DNA from: Paraphaeosphaeria minitans
Taxonomy: Eukaryota; Ascomycota; Dothideomycetes; Pleosporales; Didymosphaeriaceae
Direction of reading: 5' to 3'
Assembly: GCA_015832175.1 (NCBI GenBank)
Contig: WJXW01000009.1
Span: forward strand, 124,001-188,000
Length of the DNA: 64,000 bases
The translations under genes were made by a program, and so were the position numbers. The notes below the pieces were generated by a model that saw nothing but the letters and a program-made list of their open reading frames with translations, was not told where the DNA came from and did not search any database. Each line of letters opens with the position of its first letter. The stretch's first letter is position 1. Shown piece by piece: positions 63,134 to 64,000 of this stretch.

Positions 63134-64000
63134 ATGGCAGAACGCAAGAAGCTGAGGAAGAAACTAAGAGACATGAGCAAAGAGAACGATTTTTTGACCA
63201 ACAAGATCGCGACTTTGACATCTGAGAACGCGGCTCTGACTTCACACAATGCAGTCTTGAATTCAGACGTTACGGTTTTAGAAGATTCCAATATTGGTTT
63301 GATGCAGCAGTTACATGACGCTGAGGCCGAGCTCTACTTCGTAGGCGATGGCTCATACCATCACAACGCAGGTAATTGTGATAGTATTGATCCCAGTGCG
63401 TCAGGAACATCAGGTGAGCCTCGTGGCGAACCTCATTCAGATGGCCCAGTCGCCTTATTTCCACCTGTATCTCAATCTGCCCCAGTTGGCAACCAAGAGA
63501 CACAGTCCGACAGCCCCTTCCAGGCTTCTTCCGCTGGCAACGTAACCCCGCCTACTTCTTCCGCCGATGACTCTGGGCCCCTTCTACCCTTGGACGTCAA
63601 TCTTGAGTCCGGAACCACTTCAATCGCCTGTCCGTCGTCCGAAGCCAATGCTGGTGCAGGCCACGCTCCAACATCTCCATCGCCCTCGGTTAGGAATGAT
63701 TCCGAACCACCTCTTCCCTCGAACATCACCACTCTCAACGCAGGCCCGCCGTTCGATGCCAACGCTGGCACAGACCAAGGTTCAAAGTCCCCGTCGCTCT
63801 CAAACGTAGATGAGCCCGGCAAAGAAGAAGACAAGGAACTCTCGGTCCCCGCTAACTGTAAAGACCCATCCGCTGTAGCCGGTATCGCCAACCCTGCACT
63901 AATCGAGCGCATGAGCAATGCCGGCATCCACGAAGAAGACGCAGAGATTTATCTCAGGCGTTGCAACAACAACAACAACGCGGAACGGGCAGCGGACGAG
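63134..64000 (+). CDS. Coiled-coil, Ser/Pro-rich protein (3' partial, runs off the window)
   Basis: A frame of 289 codons without a stop up to the last base of the window. The ATG at 63134 (A at -3: GAAATG) opens a very basic start (MAERKKLRKKLRDM). A coiled coil at about residues 15-60 follows with heptad-spaced SENAAL/SHNAVL/SDVTVL units. Then comes a Ser/Pro/Asp-rich stretch with at least two diverged repeats of about 40 residues (DSGPLLPLDVN..., DSEPPLPSNIT...). The end in the window, PALIERMSNAGIHEEDAEIY then LRRCNNNNNAERAADE, looks like a three-helix UBA-type segment. The frame also stays open for some codons upstream, so an upstream exon cannot be excluded. I do not recognise the family. 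Confidence 0.62.
   Translation, partial: MAERKKLRKKLRDMSKENDFLTNKIATLTSENAALTSHNAVLNSDVTVLEDSNIGLMQQLHDAEAELYFVGDGSYHHNAGNCDSIDPSASGTSGEPRGEPHSDGPVALFPPVSQSAPVGNQETQSDSPFQASSAGNVTPPTSSADDSGPLLPLDVNLESGTTSIACPSSEANAGAGHAPTSPSPSVRNDSEPPLPSNITTLNAGPPFDANAGTDQGSKSPSLSNVDEPGKEEDKELSVPANCKDPSAVAGIANPALIERMSNAGIHEEDAEIYLRRCNNNNNAERAADE

Noticed and set aside
1..64000. CRISPR arrays, bacterial operons or ribosome binding sites
   Set aside because: The sequence is clearly fungal nuclear DNA with spliceosomal introns; the tandem repeats seen have no spacer structure.

Overview
The window is nuclear DNA of a filamentous ascomycete (Pezizomycotina; the gene set looks Dothideomycete-like, but I cannot fix the class). 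The evidence is compact genes with 45-90 nt introns, a Zn2Cys6 regulator, a fungal CIA84 homologue, an MSC2-type zinc transporter, an HSPA12-like Hsp70 relative, a cytochrome b5-fused sphingolipid-type desaturase, and a C:G to T:A biased duplicated fragment of the kind left by RIP.

Layout. 1-11.5 kb is mostly housekeeping: a 5'-truncated PRP2-type splicing helicase, ALG1 (N-glycan mannosyltransferase) divergent from MSC2, one doubtful ORF, then a TFIIIC subunit. 11.5-14 kb is gene-poor and holds a decayed copy of the 3' end of the MFS gene found at 27.8 kb. 14-20 kb has a single-pass membrane protein with repeated [D/S]GxFN motifs, and a divergent pair made of a predicted helical fungal protein and an Hsp70-like ATPase with nine exons. 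19.8-21 kb contains a 16-bp tandem repeat and an almost perfect hAT-type MITE. 21-25 kb is a divergent pair, DPB2 (DNA polymerase epsilon subunit B) and a NASP/Sim3-type histone chaperone.

25.3-41 kb looks like an accessory carbohydrate-use region: DUF2264 protein, MFS permease, GH88 unsaturated uronyl hydrolase, Zn2Cys6 regulator, secreted GH2, secreted CIP1-like protein and, at the edge, a P450. The two secreted proteins carry signal peptides and the GH88 and DUF2264 proteins do not. A working model is secreted depolymerisation, uptake of unsaturated oligo-uronides, then cytosolic hydrolysis. This is the best candidate here for an undescribed system.

42-60 kb returns to core and orphan genes: a front-end desaturase, a PGM2/PGM3-type phosphosugar mutase, a 1096-aa orphan, a possible small protein, a secreted crystallin-like protein, CIA84 divergent from mitochondrial ribosomal protein bS18m, and a cysteine-rich single-pass surface protein. 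60-63.1 kb has only relics. The right edge cuts a coiled-coil protein whose reading frame is open to the last base. Two introns in the window appear to be GC-AG rather than GT-AG. All splice coordinates were worked out by eye from frame continuity, splice motifs and remembered family sequences; no alignment was run.
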